Positions 19,001 to 26,856 of a DNA stretch of 36,545 nucleotides are shown here, piece after piece. Position 1 is the first letter of the stretch. Each line of letters starts with the position of its first letter. The position numbers were made by a program, and so were the translations under genes. Source of the stretch: Sideroxydans sp. (GTDB lineage: Bacteria; Pseudomonadota; Gammaproteobacteria; Burkholderiales; Gallionellaceae); the NCBI GenBank assembly GCA_011620315.1, contig WOZO01000002.1, positions 1 through 36,545 on the forward strand, given 5' to 3'. The notes beneath the pieces are model-generated. The model did no database searches and had not been told where the DNA came from. It saw only the letters and a program-made list of their open reading frames with translations.

Positions 19001-20416
19001 GCGCGAGAACAGCGGCAAGATCTCGATGCCTTTGTGCCGATGCTTGCGCAAGGCCTCGGCCGCTTCGCGTATCTCGCGTTCGCCGGGCAGGAACACCAGC
19101 ACGTCGCCGCGCAGCCCGCCGATGGAGAGTTCATCCAGCGCGGAACAGATGGCCTGCGGCACATCCTGCATCTCGCCTTCTTCGTCTTTTTGCGGCGGGC
19201 GGTAGCGAATCTCGACGGGGTAGGTGCGGCCGGAGACTTGGATGATGGGAGCGTTGGAAGATACTGATGCTGACGCAGACATCCCCTCTCCCTCCGGGGG
19301 ATTACCAGCGACTTGTCCGCTTGCGGGCTTAGTCGATTGGTTAGTAGTTCCACCAGGGTTAGGGAGGGGGCTCGCTATTAGTGCCTCAAAGATCCTTTGC
19401 AGAACCCCTTCCGTATTCGTCAGTGCTTCGTTATTCCAGAAGCGCAGGACTGTGATGCCTTGCGCTTGCAACCACGCGCTACGCACTTCGTCATGATCAA
19501 GTTGCGCCCCCTCTGCATGCTGACCGCCATCCAATTCGATTGCCAGTTTTGCCTGATGACAATAGAAATCGAGAATATATGCACCCGATGAGTGCTGCCG
19601 ACGGAAGCCAAAGCCATGCATTTGATTCCTGCGTAGCAATTGCCAAAGCAGATTCTCGGCATCGGTTGCATTCTTGCGCAGGAGTCTGGCATGGGTGAGC
19701 AACGTTTCCGGAAGTGCGGCGTGAGGCTCAAGCCTCTCCCCCTCCCTATCCCTCCCCCGTTGGGAGAGGGGACTGGATCGCGAAGCATCATCATGCCCCT
19801 CTCCCACCGGGGGAGGGGTTGGGGAGGGGGAACCCGCCGCGAAGTGCTTCGCAAACCTGTCCGCATCCAGCGTAGCGGAAGTGATGATCAGCTTCAGGTC
19901 GGGCCGCTTGCGTAGCAACTGCTTGAAGTAGCCAAGTAGGAAGTCGATGTTCAGCGAACGCTCGTGCGCTTCGTCGATGATCAGCGTGTCGTATTGCTTC
20001 AACAGCGGATCGTGATGGATCTCGGCCAGCAAGATGCCGTCGGTCATCAGTTTGATGGCGGAATCGGGCGACACCTTGTCGTTGAAGCGCACCTTGTAGC
20101 CGACCAGTCCGCCCAGTTCGCTCTTCAGTTCCTGCGCGATGCGTGCGGCGACCGAACGTGCCGCCACGCGGCGCGGTTGCGTGTGACCGATGACGCCATG
20201 CACGCCGCGCCCGATGCTCAGACATATCTTGGGCAGTTGCGTGGTCTTGCCGGAGCCGGTCTCGCCGCAAACGATGATCACCTGATGTCTTTCGATCGCC
20301 TGCGCCAACTCGTCACGCCGTGCCACCACCGGCAAGTCGGCGGGATATTCGATCGCAGTGAGTTGCTGGATGCGCGCTAGACGGCGCTGGGCGATAGCGG
20401 ACAGTTGCTGCGTCAT
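16055..20416 (-). CDS. hrpA: ATP-dependent RNA helicase HrpA (DEAH family) carrying in-frame insertions, including a DUF559 domain
   Basis: GETGSGKTTQLPK, DEAHERSLNIDFLLGYFKQLL, SATLDADRFAKHF...NAPIIQVSGRTYPVEIRYRP, TNVAETSLTVPNIGYVIDTG, NQRAGRCGR. Start at MTQQLSAIAQRR (20416), ATGA overlap. Confidence 0.95.
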   Translation of the reverse strand: MTQQLSAIAQRRLARIQQLTAIEYPADLPVVARRDELAQAIERHQVIIVCGETGSGKTTQLPKICLSIGRGVHGVIGHTQPRRVAARSVAARIAQELKSELGGLVGYKVRFNDKVSPDSAIKLMTDGILLAEIHHDPLLKQYDTLIIDEAHERSLNIDFLLGYFKQLLRKRPDLKLIITSATLDADRFAKHFAAGSPSPTPPPVGEGHDDASRSSPLSQRGRDREGERLEPHAALPETLLTHARLLRKNATDAENLLWQLLRRNQMHGFGFRRQHSSGAYILDFYCHQAKLAIELDGGQHAEGAQLDHDEVRSAWLQAQGITVLRFWNNEALTNTEGVLQRIFEALIASPLPNPGGTTNQSTKPASGQVAGNPPEGEGMSASASVSSNAPIIQVSGRTYPVEIRYRPPQKDEEGEMQDVPQAICSALDELSIGGLRGDVLVFLPGEREIREAAEALRKHRHKGIEILPLFSRLSTVEQDRVFKVGNQRRVVLATNVAETSLTVPNIGYVIDTGVARINRYSIRQKVEQLHIEKIARSAANQRAGRCGRVMSGICIRLYDEEEFAQRAEFTDPEIFRVSLATVILRMSALGLGDVADFPFIEPPGSRAIADGYQLLTELGAISESVPPPQPSPGGRGGRALTPIGHELAKLPLDPKIARLLLAGKQYQCLTEIVIIASALSLQDPRDRPAERREAADAAHQRFNDERSDFLAYLKLWDWFKKGVQHKKNNKLWANECRSHFLSPLRLREWHELHQQLHAQMSEMNMRFNEQPASYEQIHKALLTGLIGNIGTRAVNEPHYLGARETKFFIAPNSVLAKKGAKWVLAAELMETTRLYARCVARIEPQWLEEVGAHLLKRSYFDPHWEKKAAQVAAWERSTLFGLLINPKKRVHYGPMDPEESRAVFIRTALVEGEFNTQAPFFAHNQKLIADIEALEHKSRRPDVLVDDELIFAFYDARIPKGMHNGADFEKWRKEAERENPKLLYLKKDDLMRHEAAGITTEHFPPQLQMNNVSYALAYNFAPGKNDDGVTLTVPQALINQVQSARCEWLVPGILAEKVAQLLKSLPQKLRRHCVPVPEFAAAFCSEVKPSDLSLLQAIARYMREQKQVDVPLDAFRLEQLPPHLLMNFRVIDEHGRQLGMGRNFLQLRGEWAPKATLAASTPVKQAQAAVASNKERYTSWTFGDFAETTQVPRAGQQVTVFNALHDEGDAVTLQAFDTADEAQAVHRAGLRRLFMLALKEQVKFLEKNLPDLQKMVMLFLPFGSQQEMQQQILSITFDRCCLNAPLPDSEKTFNARCKDAKSRLNLVGQEIARLVGTVLTEHQALQKALPGFKAHGQAQQDIRQQLESLLGKGWVARTPYERMQHMPRYLKAINVRLEKLRGNPARDATNLAQLQPLQQQWQRRLQAQQGSRDERLEDFGWMMQELRVSLFAQELKTPVIVSAKRLQKILESL
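18506..18543. repeat. Single GC-rich palindromic coding repeat within hrpA
   Basis: gccccctctccctccgggggagggctggggaggggga; encodes SVPPPQPSPGGRGG. Confidence 0.85.
19282..19370. repeat. Palindromic repeat at the 3' end of the DUF559 module, interrupted by a 54-nt segment
   Basis: cccctctccctccggggg + 54 nt (19301-19354) + agggttagggaggggg. The uninterrupted equivalent is at 18506-18543. Confidence 0.75.
19379..19714 (-). other. DUF559 (Vsr-like, PD-(D/E)XK superfamily) endonuclease domain embedded in HrpA
   Basis: LPETLLTHARLLRKNATDAENLLWQLLRRNQMHGFGFRRQHSSGAYILDFYCHQAKLAIELDGGQHAEGAQLDHDEVRSAWLQAQGITVLRFWNNEALTNTEGVLQRIFEAL. Confidence 0.93.
19733..19832. repeat. Inverted pair of GC-rich palindromic coding repeats at the 5' end of the DUF559 module
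   Basis: cctctccccctccctatccctcccccgttgggagagggga and gcccctctcccaccgggggaggggttggggaggggga; encodes SPSPTPPPVGEG and SPLSQRGRDREGER. Confidence 0.88.
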
Positions 20417-21069
20417 GGCTGCTCCACACACAAGCTGGTGCAAGGGATGCCGTCACCATCGGTATCAAGCGTCTTCACACCGCAACGTGTCAGATAGAAA
20501 TGCGCTTCGTCGCACGACTGCATCTGTTCGCAACGCGACTTCTTGCCGCAGGCCAGATCATAGGGCTCGAAGACTGCGCGGGATTTTGCTGCCGTGTGTT
20601 GTTTGTAATATGAAGGATGTCGCTTGCGCCACTCCCATGGTGCTTGCGCACTGGTTTGTGCCCACAGTCCACGGTGCGCTTGCTGCGCCTCGAGTTGCAA
20701 TGTGATGAATGCCTTATTGCTGTGATGGAAAGAATATTCCCAAGCCATGCCCTGACGCACCAGCTCTTGATTCAGATCGCCACCATCCAACGTGATCGTG
20801 GCGACGGTGCGACCGTATTGATCGATGGCCCGACTCTCTACTTGCACCCTCTTCTTGTTCACGCGGGACTTTAGATATTCAGAAGATCGCTGGCCGAACG
20901 GCTGCGCCTTTTCCGGTGCATCGATATCGGCCAAGCGTAATTTGAGTCTTTGCTTATCGCGCAGCACCAGCACGGTGTCACCATCGATGACCGCGATCAC
21001 ATACGCTTCGAACGTCTCCGCCTGCGCCGCCCAACTCAGGCAACACAAAAGAACCCACCACCACTTCAT
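20413..21069 (-). CDS. Thermonuclease (SNase-like) family protein with C-terminal excalibur-like Ca-binding motif
   Basis: AYVIAVIDGDTVLVLRDKQRLKLRLADIDAPEKAQPFGQRSSEYL; C-terminus CDEAHFYLTRCGVKTLDTDGDGIPCTSLC. Confidence 0.9.
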   Translation of the reverse strand: MKWWWVLLCCLSWAAQAETFEAYVIAVIDGDTVLVLRDKQRLKLRLADIDAPEKAQPFGQRSSEYLKSRVNKKRVQVESRAIDQYGRTVATITLDGGDLNQELVRQGMAWEYSFHHSNKAFITLQLEAQQAHRGLWAQTSAQAPWEWRKRHPSYYKQHTAAKSRAVFEPYDLACGKKSRCEQMQSCDEAHFYLTRCGVKTLDTDGDGIPCTSLCVEQP

Positions 21070-21572
21070 ATCAGGATGCTTTTGATGATCGCCATGCAGA
21101 ACAGCGCGTAACCTGCCGCCAACAGATCGTCGAACATGACGCCGTGTCCGCCATGCCAGTGGGTATCGTAATAGCGGATGGGTTGCGGTTTGACGATGTC
21201 GAAGAAACGAAACAGGGAGAAAGCCAGCAATTGCCAGATCAAACCGTCCGGTGTGAAGAACAGCACCAGCAGGAAGGCCACCACTTCGTCCCAGACGATA
21301 CCGCCGAAATCGGCTTCGCCCAGCGCCTTGCCGGTGATGTCGCACACCCACACGCCGATGAAATACATCCAGATCAGCGCGAAGATGAACATGGCGTCGC
21401 TAAGGTGCGCAGACATGTACCAGAAAAGCGGGAACGCGAGCAAAGTGCCTGCGGTGCCGGGTGAGCGCGGCACCAGCCCAAGCCCAAGCCCGAAAGCGAG
21501 CATGTGCGCGGGATGGCTGAACAGAAAGCGCCAGTCCGGTTTGACCTTCAAGACTTCATGCGAAGTGATCAT
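21066..21572 (-). CDS. pgpA: Phosphatidylglycerophosphatase A
   Basis: HMLAFGLGLGLVPRSPGTAGTLLAFPLFW, WDEVVAFLLVL, RFFDIVKPQPIRYYD. Confidence 0.92.
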   Translation of the reverse strand: MITSHEVLKVKPDWRFLFSHPAHMLAFGLGLGLVPRSPGTAGTLLAFPLFWYMSAHLSDAMFIFALIWMYFIGVWVCDITGKALGEADFGGIVWDEVVAFLLVLFFTPDGLIWQLLAFSLFRFFDIVKPQPIRYYDTHWHGGHGVMFDDLLAAGYALFCMAIIKSILI

Positions 21573-22515
21573 AACCCTCCTTCGCGATCTGCATCACGCT
21601 GCCGTTCGCGGCACGCAATTTACAGCCTTGCCCGGAAACGATCTGACCGACACGCGTCAACGGCAAGTGCAACAGATCGGCGATCACTGCTATCTCCTCG
21701 CGATGCGCGAGCGGCGCGGTGAAACACAACTCATAATCCTCGCCGCCGGAGAGCACGCAGTCCTGTGCCAACACGTCCATCTCTTCGCCTGATGAAGCGA
21801 AATAGGACGATTTAGGCAGTCGGTCATAGCGCACCTCGGCTGCGACACCGGAGCTGTCCAGGATGTGTTTCAGATCGGCCAACAGTCCGTCGGAGATGTC
21901 GATGGCGCTATGCGCGATGTCGCGCACTGCCAACCCCAAGGCCACGCGCGGTTGCGGTTGCTGCAAGGCGGCGATGCAAGTGTGACGCGCGCCCTCTGGC
22001 AGATGCACCTGGTCTTGCAGTTGCGCCAAGCCCAAGGCTGCCTCGCCCAACACACCGGACACCCAGATATCGTCACCGACCTGTGCGCCGCTGCGGCGCA
22101 GGGCTTTGCCTTGCGGCACCTCGCCCATGATGGTCACGCTCAGATTGAGTGGCCCGCGTGTCGTGTCGCCGCCTATCAGTTCCACTCCGTGCGCTTCAGC
22201 CAGCGCGAAGAAGCCCTCGCTGAACGCCTGCAACCAATCATCATGTGCCTGCGGCAATGCCAGTGACAAAGTCGCCCAGCGCGGTTGCGCGCCCATGGCC
22301 GCCAGATCGGACAGATTCACCGCCAGCGTCTTGTGGCCCAGCTGGCGCGCATCGGTGTCGAGATAGAAATGCGTGCCGCCCACCAGCATGTCGGTGGACA
22401 CTGCCAGTTCCATGCCGGGATTCACGCGCAGCAGCGCCGCATCGTCCCCCACACCCAGAATCGTGTTCGGGGTGGGGCGAGTGAAAAATTGCCGGATGAG
22501 ATCGAATTCAGACAT
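21556..22515 (-). CDS. thiL: Thiamine-monophosphate kinase
   Basis: MSEFDLIRQFFTRP, GVGDDAALL, VNLSDLAAMGAQPRWATLSLALP, LIGGDTTRGPL, GGEDYELCFTAP. Confidence 0.95.
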   Translation of the reverse strand: MSEFDLIRQFFTRPTPNTILGVGDDAALLRVNPGMELAVSTDMLVGGTHFYLDTDARQLGHKTLAVNLSDLAAMGAQPRWATLSLALPQAHDDWLQAFSEGFFALAEAHGVELIGGDTTRGPLNLSVTIMGEVPQGKALRRSGAQVGDDIWVSGVLGEAALGLAQLQDQVHLPEGARHTCIAALQQPQPRVALGLAVRDIAHSAIDISDGLLADLKHILDSSGVAAEVRYDRLPKSSYFASSGEEMDVLAQDCVLSGGEDYELCFTAPLAHREEIAVIADLLHLPLTRVGQIVSGQGCKLRAANGSVMQIAKEGYDHFA

Positions 22516-22528
22516 ACAGCAAACCCTT

Positions 22529-22609
22529 CACCACAGAGACACGGAGACACAGAGAAAACCAAACCAAACCATAAGTCGGCTGCAAGGTTCTCTCTGTGTC
22601 TCTGTGGTG
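22529..22609. repeat. Intergenic inverted repeat (CACCACAGAGACAC...GTGTCTCTGTGGTG)
   Basis: caccacagagacacggagacacagagaa ... ttctctctgtgtctctgtggtg. Confidence 0.85.
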
Positions 22610-22618
22610 CAATTGAAT

Positions 22619-23065
22619 CTACTTCGAATTGACTTCGACGGCACGCGCCAGCGCGGCCAGCTTGTCCAGCACGCCGTTGACGAACTTGTGTCCGTCGCTG
22701 CCGCCAAAGGTCTTGGCCAGCTCGACGGCTTCGTTGATCACCACGCGGTAAGGCACTTCCGGCTGATGGAACAGTTCGTATGCGCCGAGCAGCAGCACCG
22801 AGTATTCGACCGGACTCAACTCGTCCAGCGCGCGATCGAGCTGCGGCGCGATCTGCTCATCCAGCGCTTCGTGCTGGGCGATGGCACCGCGCAGCAGTTG
22901 CTGGTACAGCTCGCTGTCGTAGCGTCCCAGGCTCTTGTCGTCGCCCGTGCTGCGACCGATCTGCGTCGCGCTGCTGCCCGAGATCTTCCATTCGTAGATG
23001 CCCTGCAGCGCCAGTTCGCGCGCGCGGTGGCGCGGGCTGACGGCGACTTTCTTGGTATCGCTCAT
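22619..23065 (-). CDS. nusB: Transcription antitermination factor NusB
   Basis: [72 protein letters not shown]. Confidence 0.95.
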   Translation of the reverse strand: MSDTKKVAVSPRHRARELALQGIYEWKISGSSATQIGRSTGDDKSLGRYDSELYQQLLRGAIAQHEALDEQIAPQLDRALDELSPVEYSVLLLGAYELFHQPEVPYRVVINEAVELAKTFGGSDGHKFVNGVLDKLAALARAVEVNSK

Positions 23066-23514
23066 GCCAGTTCCCGCGCCAGATTGACCATCTCGATGGC
23101 GACCAGTGCGGCTTCCGCACCTTTCACGCTCATGCGTACTTCGGCCTGCTCGTCGGTGTCGGTGGTGAGGATGGCGTTGGCGATGGGCATGCCGGTCGCC
23201 AGTTGCACTTCGCCCACACCGCGCGCGGATTCGTTGGACACGATCTCGAAATGGTAAGTATCGCCGCGGATCACCGCACCCAGCGCGATCAGTGCATCGT
23301 AGTCGTGGCTCTCGGCCATCTGCCACAGTACCAGCGGGATCTCCAGCGCGCCAGGCACGGTGGCCAGCACGATGTCGTCGTCCGCCACACCGCTCTTCAG
23401 CAGTTGCGCATGACAGGCGGCCAGCAGACCGTCACATACGACATCATTGAAACGGCTCTGCACGATGCCGATACGCATGCCCGTGCCGTCCAGGTTCTTT
23501 TTTATCTCTCTCAT
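23062..23514 (-). CDS. ribH: 6,7-dimethyl-8-ribityllumazine synthase
   Basis: [48 protein letters not shown]. Start at MREIKKNL. Confidence 0.95.
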   Translation of the reverse strand: MREIKKNLDGTGMRIGIVQSRFNDVVCDGLLAACHAQLLKSGVADDDIVLATVPGALEIPLVLWQMAESHDYDALIALGAVIRGDTYHFEIVSNESARGVGEVQLATGMPIANAILTTDTDEQAEVRMSVKGAEAALVAIEMVNLARELA

Positions 23515-24614
23515 TTTGTATCCTTGGAAGAACAATAACCCACGATCTCAAGGCCGAAGCCCGCCATGCTCGGCATCTTGCGTGCCGTGCCGATCAAACA
23601 CATCTTGCCCACGCCGATGTCGCGCAGGATCTGCGCGCCGATGCCGTAACTCTTCGGATCCCATTTGCTCGCCGGATGTTCGGCATGGTCGTCGAACGCA
23701 CGGGCCAACAGCGTCTGCGATGTCTCGTCCTGATGCATCAGCACCAGCACGCCACTGGGTGCCTGAGCGATCTTCTTCAACACCTCATGCACACTGGTGC
23801 TCTTCTCGTAGCTGGCCTGTTCCATGAAGTCCATCACCGACAATGGCTCGTGCACGCGCACGATCGTTTCCACCTCGGGCTTGATGTCACCTTTGGCCAG
23901 TGCCAGATGGGTGCGCTGCGTGCTCTTGTCGGTATAGGCGTACAACTCGAACTCACCGTAAGCCGTCTGCACGCTACGCTTGCCAACGCGTTCGATCAGC
24001 GTCTCGTTGTGCGCACGGTATTCGATCAGGTCGGCGATGGTGCCGATCTTCAGTCCATGCTGTTTGGCGAACGGGATCAGATCGGGCAGACGCGCCATCT
24101 CGCCGTCTTCCTTCAGGATCTCGCAGATCACCGAAGCCGGTGTCAGACCGGCCAGTTGCGACAGATCACAACCTGCTTCGGTATGACCGGCACGCACCAG
24201 CACGCCACCGTTCTGCGCCATCAGCGGGAAGATGTGGCCGGGCTGCACGATGTCTTGCGGCTTGGCACCCTTGTTCGCCGCGGCAAGGATGGTGCGCGCG
24301 CGGTCGGCGGCGGAGATACCGGTGGTGACACCGGTCGCCGCTTCAATGCTGAGCGTGAAGTTGGTCGCCAGCGGCAGGCCGTTCTCGCGCACCATCAGCG
24401 GCAGGTCGAGCTGCTTGCAATGCGCCTGCGTCAGCGTCAGGCAGACCAGACCGCGCCCGTGTTTGGCCATGAAGTTGACCATCTCCGGCGTGGCGAACTC
24501 TGCGGCGAATACCAGATCGCCCTCGTTCTCGCGGTCTTCCTCATCCACCAGCACGACCATGCGGCCGGCGCGTATCTCTTCGATGATCTCGTGGATCGGT
24601 GCCACATCTGTCAT
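23511..24614 (-). CDS. ribBA: 3,4-dihydroxy-2-butanone 4-phosphate synthase with degenerate GTP cyclohydrolase II-like C-terminal domain
   Basis: [58 protein letters not shown]; the C-terminus lacks the CxTGD...RCDC zinc-site pattern. Confidence 0.9.
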   Translation of the reverse strand: MTDVAPIHEIIEEIRAGRMVVLVDEEDRENEGDLVFAAEFATPEMVNFMAKHGRGLVCLTLTQAHCKQLDLPLMVRENGLPLATNFTLSIEAATGVTTGISAADRARTILAAANKGAKPQDIVQPGHIFPLMAQNGGVLVRAGHTEAGCDLSQLAGLTPASVICEILKEDGEMARLPDLIPFAKQHGLKIGTIADLIEYRAHNETLIERVGKRSVQTAYGEFELYAYTDKSTQRTHLALAKGDIKPEVETIVRVHEPLSVMDFMEQASYEKSTSVHEVLKKIAQAPSGVLVLMHQDETSQTLLARAFDDHAEHPASKWDPKSYGIGAQILRDIGVGKMCLIGTARKMPSMAGFGLEIVGYCSSKDTK

Positions 24615-25216
24615 GTGTTCTGTTCTTTCTCTGCCTGCAGCATGCGTTCTACATAGCGCGCGATCAGGTCGATCTCCAGATTCACGCGCTTACCTTTTTC
24701 CAATTCGTTCAATGTCGTCACTTCCAGTGTGTGCGGGATCAGGTTCACCTCGAACTCGTTGCCCGACACATGGTTCACCGTCAGGCTCACGCCATTGACG
24801 GTGATCGAACCCTTCGTGGCAATGTATTTGGACAACGCATCCGGCGCGCGCACCACCAGACGCCAGCTCTCGCCGATGTCGTTGAATGCCGCCACTTCGC
24901 CCACACCGTCCACATGACCGCTTACCAAGTGGCCGCCGATGCGGTCGGACAGACGCATCGCTTTTTCCAGATTGACGTGCGCGCCCTGCTGCGCCAGCCC
25001 CGTGGTGCAATCCAGCGTCTCGCGCGACACATCCACCGTGAAGTCGTTGCCGTCGATCTCGACCACGGTGAGACACACACCATTCACCGCGATGCTGTCG
25101 CCCAACGCCACATCGTCCATGCCCAACACTTCGGTCGCCACGGTCAGACGCAGGCCGCCTTCGCGGTCGGCGACCTTTTTGATCATGCCTGCGTCTGCGA
25201 TGATTCCACTAAACAC
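24611..25216 (-). CDS. ribE: Riboflavin synthase, alpha subunit
   Basis: MFSGIIADAGMIKKV, DSIAVNGVCLTV, GGHLVSGHVDGVG; duplicated lumazine-binding domains. Confidence 0.95.
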   Translation of the reverse strand: MFSGIIADAGMIKKVADREGGLRLTVATEVLGMDDVALGDSIAVNGVCLTVVEIDGNDFTVDVSRETLDCTTGLAQQGAHVNLEKAMRLSDRIGGHLVSGHVDGVGEVAAFNDIGESWRLVVRAPDALSKYIATKGSITVNGVSLTVNHVSGNEFEVNLIPHTLEVTTLNELEKGKRVNLEIDLIARYVERMLQAEKEQNT

Positions 25217-26294
25217 GTTTCACCTCCGCTGTGATTCGTAGATCGTCGCCCACCCGGCGTACATCGCGCCAAGCCAGCTCCACCTTCTGTTCCAATCTCA
25301 GCAACTCGCCCAGATTAGCCATGCCGCGTGCGGCATCGCCCAATATCTGCGGTGCCAGATACAACACCAGTTCATCCACCAGCCCCGCTTGCAGCAATGC
25401 ACCGTTCAGTTCGCGCCCCGCTTCCACCAGCACTTCATTGATGCCGCGCCGCGCCAGTTCACGCAGCACTTGCTGCAGATCGACCTGCCCGGTCGCATCG
25501 GCCAGCAGCAACACTTCCGCGCCTTGCTGCGCCAGTGCCGCGCGCTTTTCAACATCCTGCGATGCGGTGCAGACCAATACCTTTCCGCTTTGCAACATGC
25601 GCGCCGAAGGCGGCATGCGCAGCATGCTATCCAGCACCACGCGCAACGACTGCCGGTCGGTCGCGATACGCACATTCAACTGCGGATCGTCCGCCAGCAC
25701 CGTGCCGATGCCGGTCAGCACCGCACAGGAACGCGCCCGCAGATGCTGCACATCCTGCCGCGCGGCCGCGCCGGTGATCCACTGGCTGACACCGTTCGCC
25801 AGCGCAGTGCGCCCGTCCAGACTGGCGGCGATCTTGCTGCGCACCCAAGGCGTGCCGCGCGTCATGCGCGACACGAAACCGATATTCATCTCTTGCGCCG
25901 CCGCTTCCATCAATCCGCTTTCGACTGCGATGCCTGCCGCACGCAGCCGCGCGATGCCTTGCCCGGCCACTTGCGGATTGGGGTCCTGCATGGCGCACAC
26001 CACGCGCGCCACACCCGCTGTTATCAAAGCATCCGCACAAGGCGGCGTGCGCCCGTGATGGCTGCACGGTTCCAGCGTGACATAGGCTGTCGCGCCGCGC
26101 GAATTTTTTCCGGCAGCGCGCAGGGCATGCACTTCCGCATGCGGCTCGCCTGCCCGCACATGCCAACCTTCGCCGACAAGTTCATCGCCCTTGACCAGCA
26201 CGCAGCCGACACGCGGATTGGGCGAAGTCGTGTTCAGCCCCTGCGCCGCCAGTTGCAGCGCCCGTGCCATCCACTGACTGTCGGCCGCATGCAT
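25209..26294 (-). CDS. ribD: Bifunctional diaminohydroxyphosphoribosylaminopyrimidine deaminase/5-amino-6-(5-phosphoribosylamino)uracil reductase
   Basis: NPRVGCVLVK, HAEVHALRAAG, TAYVTLEPCSHHGRTPPCADALI, KIAASLDGRTAL. Confidence 0.95.
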   Translation of the reverse strand: MHAADSQWMARALQLAAQGLNTTSPNPRVGCVLVKGDELVGEGWHVRAGEPHAEVHALRAAGKNSRGATAYVTLEPCSHHGRTPPCADALITAGVARVVCAMQDPNPQVAGQGIARLRAAGIAVESGLMEAAAQEMNIGFVSRMTRGTPWVRSKIAASLDGRTALANGVSQWITGAAARQDVQHLRARSCAVLTGIGTVLADDPQLNVRIATDRQSLRVVLDSMLRMPPSARMLQSGKVLVCTASQDVEKRAALAQQGAEVLLLADATGQVDLQQVLRELARRGINEVLVEAGRELNGALLQAGLVDELVLYLAPQILGDAARGMANLGELLRLEQKVELAWRDVRRVGDDLRITAEVKRV

Positions 26295-26296
26295 GA

Positions 26297-26770
26297 TCAG
26301 TCCGTCTTGCGGCGGCGCACCGGTTTGCGCATGGCATCCACCTCGTCGGTGAAGTCGTCCACATCCTGAAAACTCTTGTACACCGAGGCGAAGCGGATGT
26401 AGGCCACCTTGTCCAGCTTCAGCAACTCCTTCATCACCAGCTCGCCGATTTGGCGCGAGGCGATCTCGCGTTCGCCGAAGGAGAATATCGTCTGGGTGAC
26501 ATGCCCGATCGCTGCATCCACCAACTCGGTCGGCACCGGTCGCTTGTGCAGCGCGCGCGTGAAACTGTTGCGCAGGCGCTCATCGTCGAACTCGCTGCGC
26601 GTGCCGTTATGCTTCACCACCTGCGGCATGCGCAGCTCCACCACTTCATGCGTGGTGAATCGTTTGTCGCACGACAGGCAACGACGGCGACGGCGGATGC
26701 TGTCGCCCTCCTCGCTCAATCGCGTATCCACCACCTGGGTGTCGTCGTGTTTACAGAACGGGCATTTCAT
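26297..26770 (-). CDS. nrdR: Transcriptional repressor NrdR
   Basis: [42 protein letters not shown]; zinc ribbon plus ATP-cone. Confidence 0.97.
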   Translation of the reverse strand: MKCPFCKHDDTQVVDTRLSEEGDSIRRRRRCLSCDKRFTTHEVVELRMPQVVKHNGTRSEFDDERLRNSFTRALHKRPVPTELVDAAIGHVTQTIFSFGEREIASRQIGELVMKELLKLDKVAYIRFASVYKSFQDVDDFTDEVDAMRKPVRRRKTD

Positions 26771-26783
26771 AAGTTAGTGAAAT

Positions 26784-26854
26784 CTGGATTCTGGATTCAG
26801 GATTCGGGGAAACCGCTGCGCCCGCCGGATCCTGATTCCTTGCTCCCGAATCCC
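26784..26854. repeat. Imperfect inverted repeat of GGATTC-type motifs between nrdR and glyA
   Basis: ctggattctggattcaggattcgggg ... ccggatcctgattccttgctcccgaatccc. Confidence 0.6.
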
Positions 26855-26856
26855 TA

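Larger units (their letters stand above)
19256..19837 (-). mobile_element. 582-nt in-frame insert in hrpA: DUF559 module bracketed by palindromic repeats
   Basis: Lies exactly between HFA and NAPII, which are near-contiguous in E. coli-type HrpA (RFSRHFNNAPIIEVSGRTYPV). 194 codons, no stops, repeats at both ends. Confidence 0.75.

Noticed and set aside
19256-19837. Intein or intron explanation for the HrpA insert
   Set aside because: No intein block A/B/F/G features or Cys/Ser/Thr junction logic; no group I/II intron-like structure seen. The insert is simply open and in frame, so a translated insertion is the simpler reading.
19420-19866. 148-aa alternative-frame minus-strand ORF (MRTGLRSTSRRVPPPQPLPRWERG...) as a stand-alone product of the insert
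   Set aside because: It is out of frame with the DUF559 domain; the recognisable nuclease sequence is only in the hrpA frame.
22619-25216. FMN riboswitch upstream of the rib genes
   Set aside because: Genes overlap or abut (ATGA junctions), leaving no leader large enough for an RFN element in this stretch.
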